A DNA stretch of 64,000 bases from Photobacterium leiognathi (GCF_030685535.1 NZ_CP131601.1:2604001-2668000), one strand, 5' to 3'; shown: positions 36,771 to 47,343, numbered from the stretch's first letter. Program-made: numbers and translations. The notes: generated from the sequence alone by a model not told the origin.

Positions 36771-36865
36771 GGTGATCTCATCAGGAATTTTATCTTGTTG
36801 CAGTGTACCTTGATAATCATCAGACACCAAATGGTCCCCTTGTAAAACCCTGCCTTCCAAATATA

Positions 36866-36896
36866 AAAAAGCCGAGTTATGAAAAACTCGGCTTTG
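36866..36896 (-). terminator. Terminator after slt
   Basis: The minus strand reads AAAGCCGAGTT-loop-AACTCGGCTTTTTT, a strong stem with a T tail, 32 bp after the slt stop. Confidence 0.85.
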
Positions 36897-36928
36897 ACTT
36901 GCTAAATAGCTAAAGTTGTTCAGTAATA

Positions 36929-38878
36929 CTAATAACGAGCTTTTAGCTCACTCGGCTTAAACAACGGCGCTTTTTTGCCCATGAGTTCGTTATAGTACAC
37001 ATCGAACATCAGTACGTTTTGGACATAACCACGGGTCTCGTTAAATGGGATCTGCTCAATAAAGCTGTACACATCTAATTTGCCATCGGTGACTTTCTTC
37101 CATTGCTTAACACGACCGGGACCCGCGTTATAAGATGCGAAAGAATAAATACGGTTTTCATCGTTATTATCCAGCATCATTTTTAAGTAACCACTACCTA
37201 AGCGAATGTTCACACCTGGATCAAACAAGCTTGCTTTACCTGCGTACTTATAATCCAATTTCTTCGCGGTATGTGCTGCGGTTGCAGGCATTAACTGCAT
37301 TAAGCCTCGCGCACCTACATGTGATTGAGCGTGAATATTTAACGCACTTTCCTGACGGGCTAATGCCATCATGGTTGACGTTGGAATGCCACGCTTTTTA
37401 CTAAAGAAATCAAACCACCATTTATGCGCTAATGGGAAACGTAATTCCATATGATCCCAAAGCTTACCGGAGATCGTTGCTTGTACCGCAAGGTGATGCC
37501 ACTTGTGTTTTTCCGCATAAACCGCTAACTGACGCTTAGTTTGTACACCTTGAATATGCGATAACAAATAGCCCCATTCACGATTAGCAGCAATCAACCT
37601 ATCAGTATCAATCAACTCACCAATACGCTTTAATGTCGTCATATATGGTTGGATCAGCTTGGTTGATGTTGGTCCTTTTTGATTAGGATATACAATCGGC
37701 TTGTGTAAGATTGTGGCAGCAGCTGCACTGTAAAAATCACGCTCACCTAATAGTGATTGGTAAATCTTATCTGCTTGCTTTTTCTGACCTTTCTTTGCTA
37801 ATAGCTGAGCTTGCCAGAACTTCCAACGTAGGCTGTCTTTCGCTTCTTTTGGTAAGCGATTGATCCACGTTTGTACGCCGCTCCAATCCGCTTCACGGAT
37901 CGAATTACGAATACGACGTTCTAAAATGCTCACGTTCTGGCTCGTCTTTAATTTGCTATCACGCCATTTTGCTAACACAGGATCACTGGTTGACATAAGT
38001 CGTGATGCCACCGCATCAGCCAATGCTTGCTTAGTTGCTTTATCAAAATGCTGACCTGAAACCACCTGATTATATGAAGCCACCGCTTGTTTAACATCAG
38101 CGCGAGCTAAACGGTAATATGCTGCCTCGGTTAGCGCTTGGTTAAACTTGGTCACCTTACTTTGTTTAGCAAAATCTGCCACGCCCTGCGGCTTATCTAA
38201 TAACGCGAGGATCTTATCCCCTGTTGCTTGTGCACTACCCGATAATTGCTTATCAAGGTAAGTCGCTAAACTCTTGTTGCCCTTTTTAAACGCCAACAAC
38301 ATGCGATCAAGGATCAAAGTATTAGTTCGTTTACCTGCAGCAGTCCATGCATCTAATAAAGGATCACAAACGGCTGGTAATGAGCTACCCGTCTCCCACA
38401 ATTTCTCAGCTCCCGCCCACGCTTGGCTTGCATGACCGGTTTGGCTCTTCGCATAGAAGTAAGAACATTTTAGCGATGTGCGACTAGGCTCTGTCGGTTG
38501 CACCGATAGGAAATCGCGCCATCTGTCAGCCCCTGCAAGATATGACAAGTAATTACGCTGAATGGTTTGGCTAAAAGGTAATGCTTTGTATTTATTAACA
38601 AAGGTTTTTACTTGGCTAGGTGTTTTATTATCTAAGTCTTTATTAAATAGACGGTATTCCAAGTAAGGGTATAGCGGATACCCACCTAATTTACTTTTGT
38701 TGGCGTTAAATACCGCCATATTATTGTTATCAAACGCTGTTTGCGCTTGATCATACCAAGTGCGCTGTTGCTCTAACGAGGCTGCATGCACACTAAAGGT
38801 ACTTGCTATGCCTAGTGATAACAGCGCAATGGAAAAAAACTTATGAGACGTTGGAATGCGTGGCACTAGAAGCTCCAT
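36929..38878 (-). CDS. slt: Soluble lytic murein transglycosylase (Slt70)
   Basis: Periplasmic enzyme that cleaves glycan strands with 1,6-anhydromuramic acid formation. 649 aa. Signal peptide at about 1-32 (ends VHA-ASLEQQR). A long alpha-superhelical U and L domain (about 35-480) precedes the catalytic domain with MMALARQESALNIHAQSHVGARGLMQLMPATA, where the Glu in RQESA is the catalytic acid, and SYNAGPGRVKQW. Length matches E. coli Slt70. Confidence 0.96.
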   Translation of the reverse strand: MELLVPRIPTSHKFFSIALLSLGIASTFSVHAASLEQQRTWYDQAQTAFDNNNMAVFNANKSKLGGYPLYPYLEYRLFNKDLDNKTPSQVKTFVNKYKALPFSQTIQRNYLSYLAGADRWRDFLSVQPTEPSRTSLKCSYFYAKSQTGHASQAWAGAEKLWETGSSLPAVCDPLLDAWTAAGKRTNTLILDRMLLAFKKGNKSLATYLDKQLSGSAQATGDKILALLDKPQGVADFAKQSKVTKFNQALTEAAYYRLARADVKQAVASYNQVVSGQHFDKATKQALADAVASRLMSTSDPVLAKWRDSKLKTSQNVSILERRIRNSIREADWSGVQTWINRLPKEAKDSLRWKFWQAQLLAKKGQKKQADKIYQSLLGERDFYSAAAATILHKPIVYPNQKGPTSTKLIQPYMTTLKRIGELIDTDRLIAANREWGYLLSHIQGVQTKRQLAVYAEKHKWHHLAVQATISGKLWDHMELRFPLAHKWWFDFFSKKRGIPTSTMMALARQESALNIHAQSHVGARGLMQLMPATAAHTAKKLDYKYAGKASLFDPGVNIRLGSGYLKMMLDNNDENRIYSFASYNAGPGRVKQWKKVTDGKLDVYSFIEQIPFNETRGYVQNVLMFDVYYNELMGKKAPLFKPSELKARY

Positions 38879-39143
38879 ATCGAGATCGTAAAAATAAATT
38901 CCCTGTTGTCATAGTAATCAATGGGTAATGGCAACTACATTTGAGACAATCATAATAGCAAATAATTCATGACCTCATTCTCATCAATGAGCAGGTATCC
39001 GTAACATTTCTAGGAAATGAGCCCATTTTTTTCGCTGCGTTTTTTGTTGTCTTCACCACCAAATATAAACAATTCTGTTAAACTTCAGTCCAGAACAGGT
39101 AAAATATTCCCTTTCATTTTTTAAGTAGAGATCACACACGGAT

Positions 39144-40811
39144 ATGGCTGATTACGTCTATACCATGTCGCGAGTGGGAAAAATCGTCCCACCTAAGCGT
39201 CAAATTCTAAAAGATATTTCACTGAGCTTTTTCCCTGGCGCTAAGATCGGTGTCCTAGGTCTAAACGGTGCAGGTAAATCAACATTACTACGCATCATGG
39301 CAGGTATCGATACTGATATCGAAGGTGAAGCACGTCCACAAGCAGGTCTAAAAATTGGTTACCTACCACAGGAGCCAATCCTAGACGAAAGCAAAACTGT
39401 ACGTGAAGTGGTTGAAGAATCTGTATCAGATGTGAAAGAAGCACTGATCCGTCTTGACCAAGTATACGCAGCTTACGCAGAACCTGATGCAGACTTCGAT
39501 GCACTTGCTAAAGAGCAAGGTGAACTTGAAGCGTTGATCGAAACCAAAGATGGTCACAACCTAGGTATGCAACTTGAACGTGCCGCTGATGCGCTTCGTC
39601 TTCCTGAGTGGGATGCGGTTGTTAAAAACCTATCTGGTGGTGAGCGTCGTCGTGTTGCTATCTGTCGTCTACTGTTAGATAAGCCAGACATGCTACTGCT
39701 TGACGAACCAACCAACCACTTAGATGCTGAATCTGTGGCATGGCTTGAGCACTTCCTCGTCGATTACAGCGGCACTGTTGTGGCTATCACGCACGACCGT
39801 TACTTCCTAGATAACGCTGCGGGCTGGATCTTAGAACTTGACCGTGGTGAAGGTATTCCATGGCAAGGTAACTACTCTTCATGGCTAGAGCAAAAAGATG
39901 CACGTTTAAAACAAGAAGCATCTCAAGAGCGCGCGCTACAGAAGACTATTGAGAAAGAACTTGAGTGGGTACGTCAGAACCCTAAAGGTCGCCAAGCGAA
40001 ATCTAAAGCACGTATGGCGCGCTTTGAAGAGCTACAAAGCAACGATCACCAAAAGCGTAATGAAACAAACGAACTGTTCATTCCGCCAGGTGAGCGTCTA
40101 GGTGACAAAGTTATCGAAGTGAATAACCTAACTAAATCGTTCGGTGATCGCGTACTTATCGATGACTTATCATTCAGCATTCCTAAGGGTGCTATCGTTG
40201 GTATCATTGGTGCTAACGGTGCAGGTAAATCTACCCTATTTAAGATGCTAAGTGGTACAGAGCAACCTGACGCAGGTACGATCGAGCTAGGTGATACTGT
40301 GAAACTGGCATCGGTTGAGCAGTTCCGCGATAGCATGAACGACAACAACACTGTGTACCAAGAGATTTCTGAAGGCGCTGATATCATCAAGATCAACAGC
40401 TTTGAAATCCCTGCGCGTGCATACGTGTCTCGCTTTAACTTCAAAGGTAGTGATCAACAAAAACGCATTGGTGATCTATCTGGTGGTGAGCGTAACCGTG
40501 TCCACCTTGCGAAACTACTTAAAGCGGGCGGTAACGTATTACTACTCGATGAGCCAACCAACGACCTTGACGTTGAAACCCTACGTGCACTAGAAGAAGC
40601 ACTACTAGAGTTCCCTGGCTGTGCTATGGTTATCTCGCACGACCGTTGGTTCCTAGACCGTATCGCAACTCACATCCTAGACTACCGTGACGAAGGTCAA
40701 GTGAACTTCTTTGAAGGTAACTTCACTGAATACGCTGATTGGCTGAAGAAAACGCTAGGCTCAGATGCGACAGAACCACACCGTATCAAATACAAGCGTA
40801 TTGCTAAATAA
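39144..40811 (+). CDS. ettA: Energy-dependent translational throttle EttA (ABC-F)
   Basis: Ribosome-binding ABC-F ATPase that gates the first peptide bond according to energy status. 555 aa, as in E. coli. Two ABC domains: Walker A GLNGAGKST and GANGAGKST, signatures LSGGERRR and LSGGERNR, Walker B LLLDEPTNHLD and LLLDEPTNDLD. The interdomain linker with KGRQAKSKARMARFEEL is the P-site tRNA interaction motif. Not membrane-bound. Confidence 0.98.
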   Translation: MADYVYTMSRVGKIVPPKRQILKDISLSFFPGAKIGVLGLNGAGKSTLLRIMAGIDTDIEGEARPQAGLKIGYLPQEPILDESKTVREVVEESVSDVKEALIRLDQVYAAYAEPDADFDALAKEQGELEALIETKDGHNLGMQLERAADALRLPEWDAVVKNLSGGERRRVAICRLLLDKPDMLLLDEPTNHLDAESVAWLEHFLVDYSGTVVAITHDRYFLDNAAGWILELDRGEGIPWQGNYSSWLEQKDARLKQEASQERALQKTIEKELEWVRQNPKGRQAKSKARMARFEELQSNDHQKRNETNELFIPPGERLGDKVIEVNNLTKSFGDRVLIDDLSFSIPKGAIVGIIGANGAGKSTLFKMLSGTEQPDAGTIELGDTVKLASVEQFRDSMNDNNTVYQEISEGADIIKINSFEIPARAYVSRFNFKGSDQQKRIGDLSGGERNRVHLAKLLKAGGNVLLLDEPTNDLDVETLRALEEALLEFPGCAMVISHDRWFLDRIATHILDYRDEGQVNFFEGNFTEYADWLKKTLGSDATEPHRIKYKRIAK

Positions 40812-40832
40812 GCAATTCACTCGTGATAAATG

Positions 40833-40866
40833 AAAAAGAGCGGCTTCGGTCGCTCTTTTTATTTTT
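40833..40866 (+). terminator. Terminator after ettA
   Basis: AAAAAGAGCG-GCTTCGGT-CGCTCTTTTTATTTTT. Confidence 0.88.
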
Positions 40867-40994
40867 GATGAAAAATCAGCAATATTACTAACAAAACTCA
40901 TTAAAACGTTGCATAAATGAGATGTAATAAACTAGCAATAATCCTATCCAACACATAAACTCTAGCTTCAGAAATAGCTCAACCTGTCGTACGC

Positions 40995-41978
40995 ATGATG
41001 TTTAATCCAAAGAACGTAACCACAAAACTTCGCAGCGGTGATATAAAAGCACTCACTGCTAATGTTGCTCGATATACTGGGCTCTTCATTGTTTGTGGAT
41101 TAGTCACTTATGGTACGAATGCCATAGTTGAGTTGTATACCTCAGCACAAAACTCCCATCAGCAAGTCTCTAAATTGCGCAATAAAGCGTTAGAACTGAG
41201 TGCATCACTATCAGAAGAGACAGCACTTAACAAAACCCTGAATGATTCCTTAGAGAAAAAAACACAATCGCTAGAAAAGTTAAATCAGCGTATTGATGAT
41301 ATGGAAAACATTCTAGGATTGAGTGATGAAAATCCACCTCAAACGATCAAACAACGGGTTGATACTGCCGCTATTAATTCTGCAGTCAAAGCAACGCTAT
41401 TTCAACTTATCCCTAATGGTAAGCCAACACCAGATGCACCATTAACGTCAGGCTTTGGTACTCGTGTTCATCCCATTACCAAGCAACGTAAAAACCATGA
41501 TGGATTAGACTTCGGTGCAAGTAAGGGGACACCTATTTATGCGCCAGCAGATGCGGTGATCGAAAAGGTTAACGCCAGTAAATACGGCTATGGTAATCAG
41601 CTAACACTTAATCACACTATGGGGTTTGTCTCTACCTATTCACACATGAGTAAATTCAATGTGAAGCAAGGACAGTTCGTTAACAAAGGGGAACTGATTG
41701 GCTGGACGGGTAACTCTGGGCTATCGACAGGGCCTCATCTGCATTATGAGATCCATTTTTTAGGTAAGCCGCTTAACCCACGTCCGTTTGTTAATTGGAA
41801 TATCGAGAATTTCGACACGCTATTTGAAAAAGAGCCAAATGTTGAATGGACATCACTGCTCAATACCGTCGGCAGTATGGTGGAAATGCAAGTACAGTTA
41901 GCATCAGATCATAGCCAAGATATATTCAATACAGCGAATCATCCCAAGCCTAAAGTGACTTTTGATACTCACAAGTAG
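40995..41978 (+). CDS. M23-family peptidoglycan endopeptidase
   Basis: 327 aa. A transmembrane or signal-anchor helix at about 28-50 is followed by a coiled coil (about 55-110) and an LytM/M23 domain (about 145-265). Zinc-site residues are in NHDGLDFG (H-x3-D) and HLHYEIHF (HxH); GFGTRVHPI opens the domain. All metal ligands are present, so it is probably an active D,D-endopeptidase or an amidase activator tethered at the inner membrane. The IS110 copy inserted 44 bp after its stop. Confidence 0.88.
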   Translation: MMFNPKNVTTKLRSGDIKALTANVARYTGLFIVCGLVTYGTNAIVELYTSAQNSHQQVSKLRNKALELSASLSEETALNKTLNDSLEKKTQSLEKLNQRIDDMENILGLSDENPPQTIKQRVDTAAINSAVKATLFQLIPNGKPTPDAPLTSGFGTRVHPITKQRKNHDGLDFGASKGTPIYAPADAVIEKVNASKYGYGNQLTLNHTMGFVSTYSHMSKFNVKQGQFVNKGELIGWTGNSGLSTGPHLHYEIHFLGKPLNPRPFVNWNIENFDTLFEKEPNVEWTSLLNTVGSMVEMQVQLASDHSQDIFNTANHPKPKVTFDTHK

Positions 41979-42089
41979 ATGAGAAAGAAGCGAGAGGCAT
42001 ATGCGATACAGCGGCCTCTCACTTAATTATATGGTCCGCCTCATCCTAAGCCGTTAGGCTTAGGGTAGGCTTTCAAAGAGGTGAACCAT

Positions 42090-43115
42090 ATGTCTACTAT
42101 CCACATCTTAGGTATCGATTTAGGTAAACACTGCTTTCATGCTGTCGCACACAATTACGCAGGTAAAGAGGTGCTACGTAAGAAATATAATCGAAGCCAA
42201 CTTCTAAAGTTTCTCTCAAATTTAGAAACCACCACTATCGCATTTGAAGCATGTGGTGGTGCACATTGGTTAGCCCGTAAATGTGCTGATTTTGGGCATC
42301 AAGTTCAACTCATTCCTCCTCAGTATGTAAAACCTTATGTGAAAGGCAATAAAAATGACTTCATTGATGCTGCAGCTATCGCTGAAGCAGCAAGTCGACC
42401 TTCCATGCGCTTTGTTGCTGTTAAATCAGAAGAAGCACAAGTCATTGCTGTCATTCATCGTATCCGTGATGGTTTTATTAAGGAGCGAACAGCCTGTATG
42501 TCTCGTATCGGAGCGATATTGTTAGAGTTTGGACTGAGCTTGCCTACAGGACATGCGAAAATGAAGATGCTTTTTCAGTGGATAGCAGACCAAAAATATC
42601 AAACTCTTCCACAAAGTCTTATGTACGAATTAAGCTTAATTCACGCACATTATTTGTATCTTAATGAGCAGATAAAAATACAAGATACGAAGTTGAAACA
42701 GCTAGCTGAGCAACATGAATTGGCTAAGTTATTAAAAACTGTGCCTGGCATCGGTGATTTAACAGCAACCCTATGTGTGGCAGATGTTAGTGCCGCCAGT
42801 AACTTTTCAAATGGAAGGAATATGGCTGCTTGGTTAGGGTTAGTGCCTCGACAATACTCTACGGGAGGTAAAACAAAGTTACTTGGGGTGAGTAAACGAG
42901 GAAATAAACATCTCCGGACATTATTCATTCATGGCGCAAGAGCTGTATTATCAAGGTTAGAGACAACGGGTAAAGTCTTCGGACAATGGCTGGTAGATTT
43001 AAGAGCCAGTAAGCCATTCAATGTGGTTGTTGTCGCATTGGCTAACAAATTAGCAAGAATAGCTTGGGCGGTGTTATACCACCGCCAAGCGTTTAAGACT
43101 GCATCGCAGTCATAA
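42090..43115 (+). CDS. IS110-family transposase (DEDD recombinase), copy 2
   Basis: Same 341-aa protein as copy 1, residue for residue. AAGAGGTGAACC precedes the ATG at 42090; a GTG at 42081 is within the ribosome site and less likely. DEDD residues and the C-terminal transposase_20 motifs are complete. Confidence 0.95.
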   Translation: MSTIHILGIDLGKHCFHAVAHNYAGKEVLRKKYNRSQLLKFLSNLETTTIAFEACGGAHWLARKCADFGHQVQLIPPQYVKPYVKGNKNDFIDAAAIAEAASRPSMRFVAVKSEEAQVIAVIHRIRDGFIKERTACMSRIGAILLEFGLSLPTGHAKMKMLFQWIADQKYQTLPQSLMYELSLIHAHYLYLNEQIKIQDTKLKQLAEQHELAKLLKTVPGIGDLTATLCVADVSAASNFSNGRNMAAWLGLVPRQYSTGGKTKLLGVSKRGNKHLRTLFIHGARAVLSRLETTGKVFGQWLVDLRASKPFNVVVVALANKLARIAWAVLYHRQAFKTASQS

Positions 43116-43327
43116 CCGAGTTTGCAACGACAATGCAAGTGATGACATTAACGGTAAATCGGCCAGATTAATAACCTGATAATAAAAACAGCAATAAATG
43201 CTTTTCGCTTTTTAAGGATAATCTGGCGCGGATATCATCGTGGAGCTAGGACATTAATATGCCTAATTTTGACTCCGAATACATTAGCGCCAACTCCGTT
43301 ATTACTAATATTGTAGTTGCAATAACG
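43116..43327 (+). ncRNA. Candidate bridge/seekRNA region of IS110 copy 2
   Basis: The 212 bp after the transposase hold several inverted repeats: GCCAGATTA.../...TAATCTGGC around 43162-43229, TAGG...CCTA around 43246-43266, and CCGTTATT/AATAACGG at about 43297-43329. Position downstream of the gene fits the guide RNA of IS1111-group elements. RNA ends and guide loops are not determined. Confidence 0.45.
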
Positions 43328-43346
43328 GGGCGGACCATACATTTTA

Positions 43347-44741
43347 TTAGTTGATCAAATCCAGTAACTCATGAATGGTTTTCACTGGCGTGATTTTCGC
43401 GCCTAACCCTTCCATTGATTTATGATAGTTACGGTAAGGAATAAAGATCTCGGTAAAACCATGTTGCGCCGCTTCTTTCACACGAGGCACACCGCTATCA
43501 ATCGGGCGAACATCACCGTTTAGGCTCAACTCTCCCATGATGCACGTAGTACGAGGCACCACGAACTCATTTAAGCTACTCAATAGTGCAGCCACCAGCG
43601 CCAAGTCGATGCAGGTTTCTGACTCATCAATTTTCAAGCCGCCAACGATATTGAAAAAGGTATCGTGGTAGATCTTCGTTTTCGCATGCTTACGTAAAAT
43701 ACCCGTCAGCATTTTGATACGGTTCATATTTAGACCGACACACACGCGCTGTGGGAACTCACCTTCGGTTTCCGTGGTTAAACACTGGATCTCCAACAAG
43801 ATATTACGGTTACCTTTACGAATACAGGTAATGGCAGAGCCCGATGATTCTGTTGTTGAACCCGATAAGAAGATCTCACTTGGGTTATCAACACTGAGCA
43901 TACCGCGTTCAGTCATGCGGAAAATACCAACGGTATCGACATCACCAAAACGGTTTTTATTGGCGCGCAGGGTACGTACTTGACCATCATTGGTATCAAT
44001 GTGCAGTAAGGAGTCAACGATATGAACAAGCGTTTGTGGGCCTGCAATTTCATTGTTTTTGTTTACGTGAGCAATCAAAAACATCGTTACGTTATTTTGC
44101 TTACAATACTGGGTTAACGCTTGTGCTGCTGCTTTTACTTGTGATGGTGAACCAGGGCTACCATTGGCAAGCTCTGTTGATACCGCCTGAATAGAGTCAA
44201 TAACCGCAAACTTGATTTGTTTAACTTCAAGCTCTGCAATGATCGCTTCCACACTGGTTTCCGCCATCAGATATAAATTATCTTCATTACAATTAAGCTT
44301 GAGGCGGTTCACACGGTTCTTAAACTGCGACAGTGACTCTTCTGCAGTACAGTAAAGTGACGGCATTAACTGAGACATACGCGCAACTAAGTCGGAAAGC
44401 AGCGTTGTTTTACCTGCACCGGGATCGCCTGAAATAATATTGACAGATCCGGTCGTTAAGCCGCCACAAAGTACGCGATCAAGCTCACCAATGCCTGTTA
44501 GCATCTTCTCAGCTTCTACCGCTTCAACTTCGTTCAGTTTTTTCGAGCCGCCACCCACAACACCTGCGTAACCACCAACACTTGCGCGTGCAGAACTGCT
44601 GGTTAATCCAGATTTGGTATTAGGGATCGTAAATTCAGTGATCGTATTCCACGCTTTACATCCAGAGCACTGACCTTGCCAACGAGCAAAGTCCATCCCA
44701 CAATCACTACAAACATATGCACGTTTTGCTGCTTTCGCCAT
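43347..44741 (-). CDS. radA: DNA repair protein RadA (Sms)
   Basis: RecA-like helicase promoting branch migration in recombination. 464 aa. N-terminal zinc finger CSDCGMDFARWQGQCSGCKAW; Walker A GDPGAGKTT; the RadA-specific KNRFG motif in RANKNRFGDVDTVGIF; C-terminal Lon-like domain with GELSLNGDVRPI. The stop codon coincides with the end of the IS110 copy. A PilZ gene is divergent upstream. Confidence 0.97.
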   Translation of the reverse strand: MAKAAKRAYVCSDCGMDFARWQGQCSGCKAWNTITEFTIPNTKSGLTSSSARASVGGYAGVVGGGSKKLNEVEAVEAEKMLTGIGELDRVLCGGLTTGSVNIISGDPGAGKTTLLSDLVARMSQLMPSLYCTAEESLSQFKNRVNRLKLNCNEDNLYLMAETSVEAIIAELEVKQIKFAVIDSIQAVSTELANGSPGSPSQVKAAAQALTQYCKQNNVTMFLIAHVNKNNEIAGPQTLVHIVDSLLHIDTNDGQVRTLRANKNRFGDVDTVGIFRMTERGMLSVDNPSEIFLSGSTTESSGSAITCIRKGNRNILLEIQCLTTETEGEFPQRVCVGLNMNRIKMLTGILRKHAKTKIYHDTFFNIVGGLKIDESETCIDLALVAALLSSLNEFVVPRTTCIMGELSLNGDVRPIDSGVPRVKEAAQHGFTEIFIPYRNYHKSMEGLGAKITPVKTIHELLDLIN

Positions 44742-44888
44742 TCTTTACCCTAAATGTCTAATCCATCGAATAAACCGATATTATTCAATGTAAACCTCAA
44801 CTTAAATGTCAGTTTTTATCACTTTACATTAAACTTTTGTCACTCTAAGCAGATAATACTAACAGCGAATCTTTTCTCAGAAAATAAA

Positions 44889-47240
44889 ATGCAGTTGGAC
44901 GATTACAAAGCACTCATAGAACAACTATTACCTGTATACGGAAGCGAAGATTTCCAACAGGTATTTGATAGTTTAACCAGTAGCGAATCCGGGCCGATCA
45001 AACTCCGTATAAAAATGGAAATTAATCGGTTAATGACCCCGTGTAAAAAAATCATTGATTTACGTGGTCGAGTAAAGGGGCAATGTCGCCCATATACTTT
45101 TAACGATCAAACACACTGGCTTGATGATGTAGCCATCAATATTTTACATCGCCGTAGTAAAGTCTTTAATAATCAATACTGTACTGGTTTGTATGAGGCA
45201 TTAGTTAATACGCATAATGATTTTCGTGAGCTCCACCAGCAAGGTGAACGCTCAACACTTGTGACGCAGAAAAGTAATCTTGAACTCTTTACCGCTAATT
45301 TGATCCGCTTTGGTCATTATCTCCACCGAGAAGAAAATCGCCTACAAATCAGCACCCCAGTAACTATTAATTTCCCGCTTAATCAACAGATTTGGGGAAT
45401 GACCGCTGATCTATCTTTTTCCGGTGCCAAATTTAAAGTCCCAGCAGCATTTAACTATCGTCTTGGGCAAACCATCGATGCCACTTTCCCGCAATTAGCA
45501 ATAACACACGATGAGCCGTGCTTTGAGCAACCTCACCGTTACCGCATTTTAGGTATTGATGACAACCCAGAAGACAACAGCTTTAAATGGTTACGACTGA
45601 TCGCATTAAGTGACAATGAAGCCTTAAAAACCATGATCGTCGAGAGTCAAAACAAAGGCACATTACGACATCGCCATAACCATGAAGATAAAATCATTCA
45701 GGCACGCACCCAAGGCTATGAGCATTGTTTTCTCAAACATACCGTGGGGATCCCTCTGTTCTTCTCAGGCACTGAGCTGAAATACGCCTTATTGACCGAT
45801 CACAACCGTTATTTATGGCAATACTGGCATGATGAGCGTAATCAACCCGTGATCAATCAGCTACTCTCCGAGCAACGTATCGCATCATTGGGGCGTAAGG
45901 GACTCAAGCAATCTAGTACCCTCATTTATTGTTTCCATCATGATCACCAAGGCTCACGCTATTTCTACTCCGCTGCTTTGCCTGAAATGGATCAAGAGCA
46001 GCGTCGTCTATTCTGGCTGCTTGGTGCACACCGTGACAGCTGGCGTGTGATGCGATTAACGGTATACCCTTTGCGCCAACAAGAGCTAGAAAAGCTCAAT
46101 GATGTCGCCCCTGAAATGCTAGAGAAATTCCAAGATCTCACTCATGTTGGTGTACTACAAGACATTACTCACAAGGCGACACAGCCAGATTATCGTGCAG
46201 CCCATAAATCAAGCTTAGATAGCAAAGCGATCAACCCATTTAGACACCCGAAAAACCCAATTTGTCTGGCGGAAGCGATCCATTTCGATCCCAAGCCGCA
46301 ACGTAGTGAATCTCGCTTTGCTTATAAAACCCCGATCTCTTTATATCAACAAGGGCAATTGATCAGCGTCAGTCACTCTATTGATTTCTCCAGTAAAGGG
46401 CTGAACATCAATCTCGATACCCCTTTTCGTTGTAAGAAAGACGATCCTGTGATCATTAAATTTGATCAGCTTCAGCGATTAGCCAAAATAGATATTCTCA
46501 ATCGTATGCCTTATCGGGTGATCCGTACTAGCCCTAACGGCAAGAATATCCAGCTAATCACCGAGGGAAGTAAAGAATCAGCCGCTAGTGAGCAATTCTT
46601 ACGTAACTTAATTAAGAGTAACCAAGAAAAACTTGCGCTGTGTGAAGAGCAACTTTCGTCACCTGCGATGTTGCTGGCGATGCACCAAATGCTGCTTACT
46701 CGTTTAAATAGCATTCCGTATTTTGCCGAAAAGATTGACCATAAAATCAAAGTGAAAACTGTCGGTTCAAACTTCCCATTAACACCACTTGCCGATATTT
46801 TTTATCAGTTAGGCGAGCATAAACACTTTGATCTCAGTCTACTGTTTAAGCGTCGGGTTAAAGAAATGCTAGCCTACCCAATGCGTCCAATTGAAAACGT
46901 ACGCGAACCTTATGTTCATGAACTGTATATTGCTTTCCAGCAACAAGACGGAGAAATAAAAAAAATCGCGGTCAAAGCGAGCTATGAGTTTGAAACCTTA
47001 GAAGATCGCATTCGCTTTATTACCTTTGCTCGTAAAAATGGTAGTTTTCTTGCCATCCGTGTGACTGCATTACCGATTTTTAATCCGCTAACTGCATTAA
47101 TTGGTGAGAAGCTCAGTGAATTGGCTCGTTTAACACTCCATAGAGCAAGAGCACTTGAAGCGGAATTTATTTCGCTGATTGGTTGTGGTGAGATCTTCGA
47201 TATTACTGACGAAGTATTAGTTCGATTAGAGATCAGCTAA
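44889..47240 (+). CDS. Large PilZ-domain protein (c-di-GMP effector; PlzC-like by context)
   Basis: 783 aa from the ATG at 44889, preferred to the frame start at 44754 because the first 45 residues of the long form look non-coding and lie only 12 bp from radA. Two PilZ-like segments: R-EENRLQISTPVTI...ADLSFSGAKFKV (about 150-200) and ESRFAYKTPISL...SIDFSSKGLNI (about 475-510), the second having the better RxxxR / DxSxxG pattern. The remainder is a PilZ-type N-terminal and flagellar-brake-like architecture seen only in gammaproteobacteria. In V. cholerae the gene between radA and serB is the PilZ protein PlzC, which fits this position. Confidence 0.8.
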   Translation: MQLDDYKALIEQLLPVYGSEDFQQVFDSLTSSESGPIKLRIKMEINRLMTPCKKIIDLRGRVKGQCRPYTFNDQTHWLDDVAINILHRRSKVFNNQYCTGLYEALVNTHNDFRELHQQGERSTLVTQKSNLELFTANLIRFGHYLHREENRLQISTPVTINFPLNQQIWGMTADLSFSGAKFKVPAAFNYRLGQTIDATFPQLAITHDEPCFEQPHRYRILGIDDNPEDNSFKWLRLIALSDNEALKTMIVESQNKGTLRHRHNHEDKIIQARTQGYEHCFLKHTVGIPLFFSGTELKYALLTDHNRYLWQYWHDERNQPVINQLLSEQRIASLGRKGLKQSSTLIYCFHHDHQGSRYFYSAALPEMDQEQRRLFWLLGAHRDSWRVMRLTVYPLRQQELEKLNDVAPEMLEKFQDLTHVGVLQDITHKATQPDYRAAHKSSLDSKAINPFRHPKNPICLAEAIHFDPKPQRSESRFAYKTPISLYQQGQLISVSHSIDFSSKGLNINLDTPFRCKKDDPVIIKFDQLQRLAKIDILNRMPYRVIRTSPNGKNIQLITEGSKESAASEQFLRNLIKSNQEKLALCEEQLSSPAMLLAMHQMLLTRLNSIPYFAEKIDHKIKVKTVGSNFPLTPLADIFYQLGEHKHFDLSLLFKRRVKEMLAYPMRPIENVREPYVHELYIAFQQQDGEIKKIAVKASYEFETLEDRIRFITFARKNGSFLAIRVTALPIFNPLTALIGEKLSELARLTLHRARALEAEFISLIGCGEIFDITDEVLVRLEIS

Positions 47241-47263
47241 CGCGCTATTTTCACCATACAAAC

Positions 47264-47314
47264 AAAAAGCCGCTGATGATGGCTTTATAACAAAGCGAAC
47301 ATCAGCGGCTTTTC
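47264..47314. terminator. Bidirectional terminator between the PilZ gene and serB
   Basis: AAAAAGCCGCTGATG and CATCAGCGGCTTTT pair across a 21-nt loop; the genes converge on it. Confidence 0.8.
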
Positions 47315-47343
47315 TTATCTCTCTTTTATGCTCTAATTATGGC

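Larger units (their letters stand above)
42022..43349 (+). mobile_element. IS110-family (IS1111-type) insertion sequence, copy 2
   Basis: About 1328 bp, the twin of 31025-32351. Inverted repeats ATGGTCCGCCTC (about 42030) and GGGGCGGACCAT (about 43328). The region shared with copy 1 runs into the radA stop codon, so insertion occurred exactly at the radA 3' end without truncating its product. Confidence 0.9.
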
